37,993 nucleotides of DNA from Bacillota bacterium (GCA_021793645.1 JAJYSJ010000023.1:1-37993), one strand, 5' to 3'; counted from the stretch's first letter, positions 17,232 through 25,229 are shown. A program made the numbers and translations. The notes: generated by a model from the sequence alone, not told the origin.

Positions 17232-17455
17232 GATCCTAGGCAGGGTAGGCGTCGGAGTCCTTTTCAGCCCATGGGACGGAGGCGAAGGCGTCGGACCTCA
17301 GCGGCATTGAGATGCGCGAATCTGCACACGCCCGAAGAGATGGCGGACGTGGTGCATACGCAGCACAAGTCCTGGGGCCTTACGGATGCGACGCCCCCGA
17401 AGTTCCACGTCTTGTCCGGTTCGCGTGGCCGTAGGTGATCTTGATCGCCCCTGAC
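17188..17455. repeat. Direct repeat copy A: DUF2231 end plus decayed GNAT gene start
   Basis: The segment from the last 40 bp of the DUF2231 gene through about 17455 matches 19129-19395. Shared blocks include GTCTACGGTCACGGCATCGG, GTGCCGTAGGATCCT and CACGCCCGAAGAGATGGCGG. By eye the copies are about 80% identical with small indels. In copy A the second half is a dead version of the GNAT gene start: the TTG initiator is TCG, the frame is broken after GIEMRE and homology fades after about 17455. Copy A is therefore old, not a fresh target-site duplication. Confidence 0.8.
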
Positions 17456-17529
17456 CGCATCGCCAAGGTCGCTATCACCCCCTGGGCACCTGTGGCATGC
17501 AGATTGTCCAGGGCCCGGGCACAGGGCGT

Positions 17530-17745
17530 CGTCGTTGAAGTCCTCGCTACGAGCGGCCCGCCTACGGGCAGCACCACGGTAACGATCACCGGCACCGGTT
17601 TCTTGGGTGTGACGGCGGTGGATTTCGGCGCCAGCTGCCCTGGGACGAACCTTGCAGTGGTGTCGGACACGTCAAACACGGTCACCTCGCCGACTGGAAC
17701 ACAAAGCGACGGTGATCGTGACGGTGACGATGCCTAGTGTGATGA
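17530..17745 (+). pseudogene. IPT/TIG-domain fragment
   Basis: The frame contains LATSGPPTGSTTVTITGTGF followed by LGVTAVDFGA and VVSDTSNTVTSPTGTQ, then, after a shift, ATVIVTVTMPSVMSA. This is the consensus of an IPT/TIG (Ig-like, plexin/transcription-factor type) domain as found in bacterial surface proteins. There is no plausible start, no signal peptide and no remaining protein, so it is a fragment of a lost gene lying inside the segment between the two direct repeats. Confidence 0.65.
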
Positions 17746-18076
17746 GCGCAATCAACTCGGCTGAACAGTTAATAGGTTCGCTCTTAGAAGACCGGACAAC
17801 TTGCCATCTCGGCGCAACCCCGCTGTCTCTCTCCAGAGGGATTGTGGGGTGCTGTCGGCGTTTTGAGTCCAGACTAGGGCTACTCTAGATCACACACCGC
17901 GTAGCAATGCAGCAAGGTGCGGGATGCTGAGGGACGAGGGTGGTAGCATACCAAGGTTCAAGGTGATCCAGGGAGGTTTATCCAACCGGGCCGAAAGTGT
18001 GCTATCCTGGCCACGTATACCCCACTCAGACCATGGGGACAAGCGTCGGGACCGACCCAGGGAAGGGGACGTCAAG

Positions 18077-18640
18077 ATGACAGGAGACGCCGTTGCTCTG
18101 ATGGCGGGAGGAAGAGACCGAACAGATGCAAGCGAACGTGCGCGCACTGCCAAGATTGAGGTCACAGCCCTGGCGCTTCTAGAGAGGCACGACCTGTTGC
18201 AAGAGCCCGTCGACGTGATCGCGTTGGCGCAAAGAATGAATATTACTGTCTACAAGGCTACCTTCGAAGCCAACGGGATCTCCGGTGCAATTGCCAAGCG
18301 GACGGAAAAGAGTGGACGCATCTGGGTCAACCGGCTAGAGGCACTCACTCGCCAGCGGTTCACCATTGCGCATGAGATAGGGCACTGGGTTTTGCACATG
18401 GTCGCGGGCGACGCTCTCAGCGACCCTCAGAAGCTAATCGAGTGGCGCCTTGATGTAGACGAGATGTCTATTCGTGAGGTGGAAGCGAATCGCTTCGCAG
18501 CTGCGCTCTTGATGCCTGCACCCTTAGTTCGGAGTGCTCTAGAGCAGTTGGGCTCAGACGTCGAGCGGTTGGCTCAGCGGTTCGATGTGTCTACTGTCGC
18601 CATGACGCGACGTCTCACCGACCTCGAGAACCTCGACTAA
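18077..18640 (+). CDS. ImmA/IrrE-family metallo-endopeptidase
   Basis: The 187-residue protein carries the zinc-peptidase motif as AHEIGHW with ligands His99 and His103 and catalytic Glu100. The third ligand region is EVEANRFAAALLMP near residue 134-147. This is the standard ImmA/IrrE (DUF955) pattern; relatives cleave phage-type repressors or act as regulators in mobile elements and stress responses. There is no fused helix-turn-helix domain, so its target repressor or partner must be another protein. The ATG at 18077 follows GGAAGGGGAC. A TGTGCTATCCT sequence near 18000 resembles an extended -10 box. The gene is separated by only 6 bp from a small membrane-protein gene, and both lie inside a segment flanked by direct repeats, so the pair probably travels as a module. 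Confidence 0.85.
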   Translation: MTGDAVALMAGGRDRTDASERARTAKIEVTALALLERHDLLQEPVDVIALAQRMNITVYKATFEANGISGAIAKRTEKSGRIWVNRLEALTRQRFTIAHEIGHWVLHMVAGDALSDPQKLIEWRLDVDEMSIREVEANRFAAALLMPAPLVRSALEQLGSDVERLAQRFDVSTVAMTRRLTDLENLD

Positions 18641-18646
18641 CGGCCA

Positions 18647-19000
18647 ATGGATGAGCAGGTGGACGGACAGTCGCAAGTACAGGACGCCGGTGGCGCTCGC
18701 CTAGGGCAGGACGAGGCAGAGCTAGCCGACGCCATTGCAGGACTGCTGCCTAGGACAACCGAAGAACCCATAGCCATCAGGGAACGCGAGCAGCGGCTAA
18801 GGCTGCGGGATTGGTACGCGAAGTCCATCCTCATTGGGCTGGGCGCCGAGGCGTTTGCGTCGCTGGTCGCCCTGTTCCTGCTTGGCCTAGGGATCCTTCA
18901 TTTGGACCGTTGGATTGCGGATGCATTCTTTGTGACAGTGTTTGGCGAGATTGTTGGTCTCGCTAACATCGTAGTAAAGCACCTGTTCCCGTCCGGCTGA
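18647..19000 (+). CDS. Small membrane protein paired with the ImmA/IrrE peptidase
   Basis: This 117-residue protein has an acidic, glutamine- and alanine-rich N-terminal half with predicted helix (residues 1-55, including EREQRLRLRDWYAK). Two membrane helices follow at about residues 56-78 and 87-110, ending in KHLFPSG. Comparable two-helix proteins ending in a (K/R)-x-L-F-P motif occur widely in bacteria, but I know of no proven function. It begins 6 bp after the peptidase stop, so the two genes are co-transcribed and probably work together, for example as membrane effector and proteolytic sensor. That is inference. A strong terminator follows at 19048. Confidence 0.7.
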   Translation: MDEQVDGQSQVQDAGGARLGQDEAELADAIAGLLPRTTEEPIAIREREQRLRLRDWYAKSILIGLGAEAFASLVALFLLGLGILHLDRWIADAFFVTVFGEIVGLANIVVKHLFPSG

Positions 19001-19047
19001 GGCCATTCGCCGCCGTAGCAAGCCGGGCGCACCGATCCTATCCAGAA

Positions 19048-19079
19048 AGCCCCCCGCCCTCCACCGAGAGCGGGGGGCT
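19048..19079 (+). terminator. Terminator of the ImmA/IrrE-membrane protein pair
   Basis: A perfect 10-bp GC-rich stem (AGCCCCCCGC at 19048-19057 with GCGGGGGGCT at 19070-19079) encloses a 12-nt loop. It follows the small membrane-protein gene by 47 bp and is followed by ATGTGTTGTT, a partial T-rich tail. It closes the two-gene unit before the second direct repeat begins. Confidence 0.75.
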
Positions 19080-19128
19080 ATGTGTTGTTCATCCCCTCCA
19101 ATCAAGTCCATTCCGTTCGCCCCCGGTC

Positions 19129-19395
19129 TGACACCGGGCTGTTGGGCGGCGGGCCTGTCTACGGTCACGGCATCGGCGTGCCGTAGGATCCTGGGGGGGA
19201 GCGCGTCGAAGTCCCTTGATAGCCATGGGATGGAGGCGAAGGCTTTGGACCTCAGCGGCATCGAGATGCGCGAACTGCACACGCCCGAAGAGATGGCGGA
19301 AGTGGTGCAGCTGCAGTACAGGACCTGGGGCCCTGCGGATGCGACGCCCCAAAATCAGCTCGTCATCTCCGTGAAGGCGGGCGGCCACGTGATCG
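19129..19395. repeat. Direct repeat copy B: DUF2231 gene end plus intact GNAT gene start
   Basis: This copy carries about 60 bp homologous to the 3' end of the DUF2231 gene, including its stop codon context, followed by the intact beginning of the GNAT gene. It shows that the ancestral order was DUF2231 directly followed by GNAT. About 1.7 kb of unrelated sequence (IPT fragment, ImmA/IrrE pair, terminator) now lies between the copies. Confidence 0.8.
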
Positions 19396-19964
19396 GCGCG
19401 TTCGACGGCAAGAAGCTCGTCTCGTTCGTTTACGGCTTTCCCGGGATCGTTCCGGGAGAGGCGCCCTGGATCGCCTCGCATATGCTCGCAACGCTCCCGG
19501 ACTACGCAGGGCGCGGCATCGGGCGTGCCCTCAAGTGGCGTCAGCGCCGCTGGGCGCTGGAGCGCGGCTTTGATCGCATCACCTGGACCTTCGACCCCCT
19601 CGAGGCGCGCAACGCGCACCTCAACCTGAACATTCTTGGCGCAGAGGCCAAGGAGTACATCGTCAACTGCTACGGCGAGATGGACGACCAGCTGAACCGC
19701 GGCTTGCCGTCCGACCGCCTGATGGCCGACTGGGACCTTCGCTCTGCGCGCGTCGAGACGCTGGCGGAGGGTGAGGCGCAAACGCTCGAGGGCCCCGCCC
19801 TTGAGGTCGCCGTGCCGCCCGATTTCCAGGCGATGAAGCGCCAAGACCTTGGGGAGGCACTCTCCACCCGTTTGCGCGTGCGTGAGGAGCTCGCATCCCG
19901 ACTTTCTGCCGGGATGCGGGTCTACGCCTTCGATCGCGCAAAGAGCGCGCTGCTCCTACGCTGA
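19245..19964 (+). CDS. GNAT-superfamily acetyltransferase (COG3375 type)
   Basis: This protein of about 239 residues has a GNAT fold: RELHTPEEMAEVVQLQ at the start, a beta strand VIGAFDGKKLVSFVYGFPG, the acetyl-CoA pyrophosphate-binding loop as DYAGRGIGRALKWRQRRWAL near residue 86, and WTFDPLEARNAHLNLNILGA afterwards. The last motif is characteristic of predicted GNAT enzymes in COG3375, whose substrate is unknown. The TTG at 19245 is favoured by GGAGG eight bases upstream; the ATG at 19230 overlaps that site and has no site of its own. Upstream codons to 19080 only read the duplicated DUF2231 tail. The gene converges with the next one, ending two bases before it. Confidence 0.85.
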   Translation: MDLSGIEMRELHTPEEMAEVVQLQYRTWGPADATPQNQLVISVKAGGHVIGAFDGKKLVSFVYGFPGIVPGEAPWIASHMLATLPDYAGRGIGRALKWRQRRWALERGFDRITWTFDPLEARNAHLNLNILGAEAKEYIVNCYGEMDDQLNRGLPSDRLMADWDLRSARVETLAEGEAQTLEGPALEVAVPPDFQAMKRQDLGEALSTRLRVREELASRLSAGMRVYAFDRAKSALLLR

Positions 19965-19966
19965 CG

Positions 19967-20674
19967 CTAGGGATGCGACTGGGGAGCTTTCGCACCAGGG
20001 GATGCGGGCCCGCCCCGGGTCGCCTTCTGCCATTCCCGCATCTGGCGTCCCATCTTCACTTCTACGTCGAGAAAGCGTGCGATTCCCGCCCTTAGGCGGT
20101 GCGGTCCGTCCGAACCAGCGTCCTCGACGGCCATCATCAGTTCCCACTCGTGCGCTTCGCGCAGGATCGTCCGGGCCCGCACCGCGAGCGCAACTCCAAT
20201 CGCAAGCAGCACAGCGGCCAAGAGGCCGAGTTTGCTCACCGGCAAATAGGGCCTGAGCAGCACTGCTTGGGGTGCCGCGAGCAGGGCAGCCAACGCGGAG
20301 GAACTGAGGCCGTGGTAAAGCTGCCAGAGGCGTCTCGCCCGATGTAGGTGTCCCTCGGGCACTTTGCCGCCGTAAACCCAGTCCTCCCAAGCGTAGTAGG
20401 CGTGACGAACAGCTGCCGCGCTGGCTTCGCCCGTCACATTGTGATCCTGAACGATGAAGGCCAAGTTCGGCCGCCTTAGGGTGACGTATCCCCCGCGCGC
20501 CTCGAAGAGCGCGAACCAGAGCTGGTGCACGAGGTAACCAACGGGGATGAGCGCTCCGGCCGCGAGCACGTCGAGTCCGCCGGACTGCAGACCCTGGATG
20601 TTCGGATCGAGGAATACGAGCAGAACTAGCGGCGTTGCGAGGAGCGTCCCTGGAACGGCGTACCGGACCAGCAC
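19967..20674 (-). CDS. Membrane protein of unknown function
   Basis: The 235-residue product has two N-terminal membrane helices (about residues 5-24 and 32-54) and two near the middle (about 118-140 and 143-165). Between them lies a hydrophilic, histidine- and tryptophan-rich loop (HAYYAWEDWVYGGKVPEGHL), and a basic tail follows. I do not recognise a family. It starts with GTG at 20674 and only a weak ribosome site. Its 3' end almost touches that of the GNAT gene. The opposite-strand frames in this region are shadows. Confidence 0.6.
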   Translation of the reverse strand: MLVRYAVPGTLLATPLVLLVFLDPNIQGLQSGGLDVLAAGALIPVGYLVHQLWFALFEARGGYVTLRRPNLAFIVQDHNVTGEASAAAVRHAYYAWEDWVYGGKVPEGHLHRARRLWQLYHGLSSSALAALLAAPQAVLLRPYLPVSKLGLLAAVLLAIGVALAVRARTILREAHEWELMMAVEDAGSDGPHRLRAGIARFLDVEVKMGRQMREWQKATRGGPASPGAKAPQSHP

Positions 20675-20807
20675 CTCGAAGTCCAGACCTGTTCACCCCC
20701 AGGCAACCATTGGTTCCACGTTTCTTTCACGACACAAGATTACCTGCACATCCAAGGCGCGGGAGCAGTTGGTCGTCTCCAGCGCCTGCAGCTGGAGGGG
20801 CGTTGGG

Positions 20808-22835
20808 TCAGAAGAGCTGCTGCGGGCTCTGCAGCGCCTGCGCGAGGCGCAAAACCCAGATCGCGAAGGCGCCGCGGCTGACGGGGCTATCTGGACGGAA
20901 GGTGCCGTCGGGATAACCTTCGACGATGCCGTCTTGCTTCGCCGCCGCAACGTAGCCCGCGAAGCCCTGCGGGATCTGCGCTGCGTCCTTGAAGTTTGGG
21001 GGCGTCGTTAGGGCGGGGATCCCATAGGCGCGCAGCATCCAGGTCGCGAGCTGCGCGCGCGTCGCGCTCGCGCCGCTCTGAAAACCGTCCTGCGGCAGAA
21101 TGACGCCCTGGGCATCTGCCCAGGCGATCGCATCTGCGGCGAAGGCGGGCGCGTCCTTGGGCAGCGGCGTCCCGGCGGGCAGGGCGGGCGAGCCCAGCGC
21201 GCGGTAGAGCATCGTGATCGCCTGGGCATCCGTGACCTCGGCGTTCGGCCGGAAGGTGTGGTCGAGGAAGCCCTGGACGAGGCCGGCGGCGCTTGCGCCG
21301 TCGACGGCGTACTGGAAGGCTGCGGAGCTGGAGGCGTCCGTGAAGGGCGCCTGCGACAGGTTGTAGTTGCCGAGCACCTGGCTTTGCGCACCGTCCGTGA
21401 CCTTCACCTGCGTCACGTCGCCGGACACCTGGTAGGCGAGGTAGTGTGAGCCCGCGTAGACGGGGCTGCCGATCGACGCGCTTCCCTGAAGCCACTGGTA
21501 GCTCAAGATGTATGCGTTCTCGAGGTTCTGGCCGACGACGAAGAGGTACCCGCCGTCCGAGAAGACCTTCGCGACGCGGGGCGCCAGGGCCGTCGTGAAG
21601 GACCACTGCTCTTCAAAGGGCTGCACGGCGCCTGTCTTGAGGGTGAGGGATCCCTGCATGTCTGCCGTATAGGTGGTGCCGTAGGCGAGCGGCGCCTTCG
21701 GGAAGAGGGCGACGCTCGTGCCCATCGTCTCCCCGCCGTACACAGTGTTCGTATCCTGGTAGTCCTGGCTGTCGACGAGGTATGCCGGCACCTGCGCGCC
21801 CGAAGGGCCCGTGAGGGTCGCGGACGAAACCGAGACGCCCGATACCTTGCCTGGATCGAAGGTCACGCTCACGGGATAGCCGGACTCCGGCGATGCGCCG
21901 CCCGATGTGACGCTCCCTGGCGCGATGCCTGCGAGCGGGTCGGGGTCCTCGCCTAGGAAGGCCGTCTGCACGTGCGCTTCACCGTTCCAGGGGAACTCCA
22001 CCGCGAGCGGCCCAGTGCCGCTGAAGACGGTCGTCATGTCCGAGACGTAGGCCTGCGTGGAGTTCTCGGACGTCATGGGGGATGCGGCGTAGCCTGCCCC
22101 GAGCGCACTGAGGGTGGGGTCCAGGAGCGCGAAGCGGTGGAAGGTGGTGTCGTAGAGCCCGAGGAGGCTCCAGGCGGCGGTCAAGGTGTTCGTCGACATC
22201 ACTTCGTTGCCGCCGCCCACGGCGCCGAACGCGCTGTCGCGGTCGCTCGGCTGGTTGCCCGTGTACCCCGGGGCGGTGCTGCTCGGCTCGCTGTGCACGC
22301 TCACCGACAGCGGATAGAGGCCGCTGTTTTGGACGTAGTACTGGGCATGGGCCTGCGACGCCGCCTGCAGCGCGGGGTCGAAGGCGACCGTGGAAAGGCC
22401 CTCCTGCGAGCGCACGTAGTTGACCATGCGCAGCGACTCAAGGCTCGTGAGCGACTGCGGTGAAAGGCTCTGGGCAGCGCCTTGCGCCACCGAGAACTGC
22501 AGTGTCTGCGTGAGCGGATAGTAGCCGGGCGCGGTGACCGACAAGGTCGCCTGGTAGCTGCCCGGCTGGAGCGCCGAGGGCCAGGTGTAGACGCATGCGC
22601 TCTGCTTCGGGTCGTACGGCATCGTCACTGTCTGCCCTTGGAACTGCAGCGTGCAGGTGACGGCAGTATTCGTGCCGACTTCGATCTGTTCGGAGAAGAC
22701 CGGCGTCGACACCTGCAGGGTGACTCCGCTCGGCTCCGGCGGGTAGTAGCTGTAGTCCGCCTGTGCGACGCCGGCGCAGGAGATGAGCAGCGATAGGGAA
22801 ACCGCGGAAGCGAATAGAATATTAATGCGCACCAT
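20808..22835 (-). CDS. Secreted CAP (SCP/PR1-like) domain protein with C-terminal SLH repeats
   Basis: This 675-residue surface protein starts at an ATG with AGAGAGGGA five bases upstream. The N-terminal signal is hydrophobic and ends in AQADYS; an upstream LISC could alternatively act as a lipobox. An Ig-like unit spans about 25-115. A CAP domain follows at about 125-290, with MVNYVRSQEGLSTVAFDPAL, HAQYYVQN, HSEPS and HRFALLDPTLSALGAGYA marking the conserved helices and histidine. A beta-rich region with a bacterial Ig-like unit precedes three SLH repeats from about residue 490 (FTDASSSAAFQYAVDGASAA, AADAIAWADAQGV and PQGFAGYVAAAKQDGIVEGY). SLH repeats bind the wall polymer. CAP domains in bacteria have no settled reaction. 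The promoter region is shared with the divergent ferric-reductase-like gene. Confidence 0.88.
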   Translation of the reverse strand: MVRINILFASAVSLSLLISCAGVAQADYSYYPPEPSGVTLQVSTPVFSEQIEVGTNTAVTCTLQFQGQTVTMPYDPKQSACVYTWPSALQPGSYQATLSVTAPGYYPLTQTLQFSVAQGAAQSLSPQSLTSLESLRMVNYVRSQEGLSTVAFDPALQAASQAHAQYYVQNSGLYPLSVSVHSEPSSTAPGYTGNQPSDRDSAFGAVGGGNEVMSTNTLTAAWSLLGLYDTTFHRFALLDPTLSALGAGYAASPMTSENSTQAYVSDMTTVFSGTGPLAVEFPWNGEAHVQTAFLGEDPDPLAGIAPGSVTSGGASPESGYPVSVTFDPGKVSGVSVSSATLTGPSGAQVPAYLVDSQDYQDTNTVYGGETMGTSVALFPKAPLAYGTTYTADMQGSLTLKTGAVQPFEEQWSFTTALAPRVAKVFSDGGYLFVVGQNLENAYILSYQWLQGSASIGSPVYAGSHYLAYQVSGDVTQVKVTDGAQSQVLGNYNLSQAPFTDASSSAAFQYAVDGASAAGLVQGFLDHTFRPNAEVTDAQAITMLYRALGSPALPAGTPLPKDAPAFAADAIAWADAQGVILPQDGFQSGASATRAQLATWMLRAYGIPALTTPPNFKDAAQIPQGFAGYVAAAKQDGIVEGYPDGTFRPDSPVSRGAFAIWVLRLAQALQSPQQLF

Positions 22836-22947
22836 GTATTCCCTCTCTTTTTGGGCGGCCCCCACAAATCGACACGGTATGACGTACTCTTCTACTACCA
22901 CGGGTCCCGTTTCCTGTCCAGATGGACGAGCAGGAGGAGCGTGGCGG

Positions 22948-23616
22948 ATGCTCGGCAGGCTTTCACCGGGGCAGCAGGCAGGCGGCGTCTTCGCACTGCT
23001 CCTCGCCCTGCTCGTCCTGACCGTACGGGCGGTGCCCGCGACCCCGTACTACGAACGCTTCTTGCCCTGGATCGTCGCGCGCGGGGTCGGCCTCACTGCA
23101 CTTGTCCTCCTGACAGTCCTTGTTTCCTTGGGCATCCTCTTGAGCCATCCGCTCAATCGGAGCGTCTGGCGCCAGACGAAGGAGCTCCTCGTCTGGCACC
23201 GCTATCTGTGGACGTTCGTGATTGCGCTCATTGCGGTGCACGTCGTCGCGATCCTGCTCGACCGCTACGCGCACGTCAGCCTCTTCGGCGCCCTCGTGCC
23301 GGGCCTTTCGGGATACCGCGCGCTGCCGGTAGCGCTCGGGACGATCTCCCTCTACGCCCTCCTCTTGACCGCCGCAAGCGCAGCGTACGCGAAGCTTTTG
23401 CCCGCCGGCCTTTGGCTGGGGATCCACCGCTGGGGCGCCCTCGTGTTCGCGCTCAGTTGGGCGCACGCCCTGCTGACCGGCACGGACAGCCTTGCGCTGC
23501 GGCCTTTCTACCTCTTTCTCCTGGCGGTCGTCGCCGTGAGTGCCGCCGTCCGCTACTGGATGGCGGTGCCAAGGCCCCAAGCCCCGCAGGCCCGGAAAGG
23601 AGACAGCCCATCGTGA
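22948..23616 (+). CDS. Ferric-reductase-like transmembrane protein
   Basis: This 222-residue protein has six membrane helices. Two histidines in HRYLWTFVIALIAVHVVAIL (about residues 88-107) and two in HRWGALVFALSWAHALLTG (about 158-175) are spaced as the bis-haem ligands of the ferric-reductase/MsrQ/NOX transmembrane domain. No FAD or NAD(P) domain is attached, so electrons must come from a partner or the quinone pool. The ATG at 22948 is chosen with AGGAGG ten bases upstream; an in-frame extension back to 22783 is a shadow of the divergent gene. Its stop codon overlaps the GTG start of the next small gene (GTGA), implying translational coupling with two small envelope proteins. Confidence 0.8.
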   Translation: MLGRLSPGQQAGGVFALLLALLVLTVRAVPATPYYERFLPWIVARGVGLTALVLLTVLVSLGILLSHPLNRSVWRQTKELLVWHRYLWTFVIALIAVHVVAILLDRYAHVSLFGALVPGLSGYRALPVALGTISLYALLLTAASAAYAKLLPAGLWLGIHRWGALVFALSWAHALLTGTDSLALRPFYLFLLAVVAVSAAVRYWMAVPRPQAPQARKGDSPS

Positions 23617-23978
23617 ACATCATCGCCCGGCGCACCTTGACCGCCATTGGTACAGTCTTCGCCCTCATGGGAGCGACAGCGGCGGTGCACGCCGTGTCCC
23701 CGCCGCCTGCGGTCGGGAAGGGTGTCCAGCACTCCCTCTCGAAGGAGCTCGCGGCGCAGCAGACGACCGGAGCTGCACTGCAGTCGGCACTGAACAAAAC
23801 GGAAAGCGCCCAGCTGACCGCAAGCGCGACCGTGTCCGCCCTGAAGGAGACGCTTTCCGTGGCGCAGCAGCAGGCGCTTATCCGCACAGCGGCCGCAGCC
23901 GCGAGCGCGCCCGTCGTGCACGCCGTCACCGGCGCCTCGGGCGGCGGGGACGATGGCGGCGGGGGTGGCGATGACTGA
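23613..23978 (+). CDS. Small secreted protein coupled to the ferric-reductase-like gene
   Basis: The 121-residue product starts with GTG (AAAGGAG nine bases upstream), overlapping the preceding stop by four bases. It has an N-terminal hydrophobic segment (LTAIGTVFALMGATAAVHA) that looks like a signal peptide or anchor. The middle is alanine/glutamine/serine-rich and probably helical with coiled-coil character. The tail is rich in glycine and aspartate (GGGDDGGGGGDD), which could bind metal cations. A VVHAVTGASG motif near the end recurs, slightly changed, in the next protein (VPAVHATSGASG), so the two are related at their C-termini. No known family. Confidence 0.7.
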   Translation: MNIIARRTLTAIGTVFALMGATAAVHAVSPPPAVGKGVQHSLSKELAAQQTTGAALQSALNKTESAQLTASATVSALKETLSVAQQQALIRTAAAAASAPVVHAVTGASGGGDDGGGGGDD

Positions 23979-24351
23979 GAAGGCCCCGGCGGCGAAGCCC
24001 ACCACCGTCCACTGGTGGAAGCTCTTTGTCGCGATCGGCCTCACCGCGCTCGGCTACACGCTCGCACTGCGGCCGGTGCTCTCTTCCGTCAACAGCGAAG
24101 CGGCGCAGGCACAAAGGGCCGCGAAGCTCTACGCCAAGGTGCGCGCGCTTGCTGCGCGCAATGCTGCGCAGAGCCGCCTCTTGCATCAGCAGGCGCTCAA
24201 GCTGACGGCCACCCTGCGCGAGGAGAACGGCCTGCGCAGCGAGATCGCAAAGGTGGAGTCGCAAGCGCCCCCGCCCGCGGCTTCGGTCGCCGTATCGGGC
24301 GTTTCGGTGCCAGCGGTGCATGCGACGAGCGGCGCATCGGGGCTCCCATAG
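23971..24351 (+). CDS. Small single-span membrane protein with coiled coil
   Basis: This 126-residue protein starts with an ATG that overlaps the end of the preceding gene by eight bases, and GGCGGGGGTGG within that gene serves as ribosome site. It has one membrane helix (about residues 16-36) after a short basic cytoplasmic segment, then a heptad-rich helix of about 60 residues (EAAQAQRAAKLYAKVRALAA and onward), and a Pro/Ala/Val tail with a histidine. The topology suggests the coiled coil lies outside the membrane, close to the previous small protein. Together with the haem-binding membrane protein it forms a three-gene unit of unknown role. Confidence 0.65.
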   Translation: MTEKAPAAKPTTVHWWKLFVAIGLTALGYTLALRPVLSSVNSEAAQAQRAAKLYAKVRALAARNAAQSRLLHQQALKLTATLREENGLRSEIAKVESQAPPPAASVAVSGVSVPAVHATSGASGLP

Positions 24352-24563
24352 GCCCCCACCCCCACACGCCCTCTCTGAGCGGGAGGCCGGGCAGAGGTCC
24401 CATAATGAAAGGGCGCACCGCTCCTGGCCGCCGCGAGTCCGGTTCTGAGGGGGAGGGGGCGCACAAGTGCCATGCCGGCTTGGTGAGGGCACCGGCCCGA
24501 AAGGGGCGGCTACTGCACCCAAGCCCTGCGCCGATCGACTCTTGAGCGTCCGCGACTTTGGGG

Positions 24564-25181
24564 CTAAGAGCTGTAGACGGCACACGAGCGGCAAAGGATC
24601 CGGCCATCCTTCACAGCGGCTTGCTGCTCGAAAACATACTCACCGCAGTCTTGGCAGCGGATCCTTCCGGGGCTTGCGGGCGCCGGGCGGAAGCCGAACG
24701 CCGGAAGGTGCTCGAACGTGAAGAGTTCCTGCGCGCTGAGGCGCGTCACATAGCCGACGGCGTTGGAAAGCGCGGCCTCGGGCACCGCTGACGCCAACTT
24801 CCCGCCTCGGCGTTCCGCAGCATAGCTGCCCCGAGCCAGTTCGTCACAGACGTCCGGCCGCAAGGCGATGCGCAGCGCTCCCTCACCAGGGCGGGCGAGG
24901 ACGGCGGCCACTTTGCCCAAGTCGTGGCTGCGCAGCGTCCCCTTGCCCGCAGTGCAGCCGGTTGCGGCCTGCAGGCCATCTGTGTAGCAGGACTGGGGCC
25001 TTAGAGCATCGCCGCCCAGCTCCGTGAAGACAAAGAGCCCTTGGTCCCGCTCGCGATCCACTTTGAGCTGGGCAAGAGCCTCCTGCCCCATCCGCCAGCC
25101 GACGACGAGGAACGGACAGAGGTGGCCGTGGAACTCCTCGAGCCAGAGCGGCATTCCCGTCGCGATCCCGTGTTTCACCAT
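24564..25181 (-). CDS. FmdE-family protein with C-terminal zinc finger (copy 1)
   Basis: This 205-residue protein has the FmdE core motif FHGHLCPF at about residues 16-23, SCYTDGLQAATGCTAGKGTL near 70, and a C-terminal treble-clef type zinc site CQDCGEYVF...CRSC. FmdE was named for a gene linked to molybdenum formylmethanofuran dehydrogenase in methanogens, but most bacterial members have no known reaction; the Cys/His core suggests metal or redox chemistry. The ATG at 25181 is chosen because AAAGGGA lies eight bases upstream, rather than the one seven codons earlier. It is divergent from a TDT-family exporter, with 126 bp between start codons, and a similar gene sits next to a TauE exporter at 29136. 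Confidence 0.88.
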   Translation of the reverse strand: MVKHGIATGMPLWLEEFHGHLCPFLVVGWRMGQEALAQLKVDRERDQGLFVFTELGGDALRPQSCYTDGLQAATGCTAGKGTLRSHDLGKVAAVLARPGEGALRIALRPDVCDELARGSYAAERRGGKLASAVPEAALSNAVGYVTRLSAQELFTFEHLPAFGFRPAPASPGRIRCQDCGEYVFEQQAAVKDGRILCRSCAVYSS

Positions 25182-25229
25182 TTTGCGATCCCTTTCCGCC
25201 ATACGTGTTCAGCCCAGCCCACAAGGGCG

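Noticed and set aside
19080-19244. N-terminal extension of the GNAT protein
   Set aside because: These codons read the duplicated end of the DUF2231 gene and the spacer, and the good ribosome site serves the TTG at 19245.
22851-23978. 375-codon frame overlapping the ferric-reductase-like gene
   Set aside because: Only its last 121 codons, after the GTG at 23613, are a real gene; the upstream part is a shadow.
24352-24563. Possible gene between the redox trio and FmdE copy 1
   Set aside because: No frame with a ribosome site or recognisable product; treated as intergenic between convergent genes.
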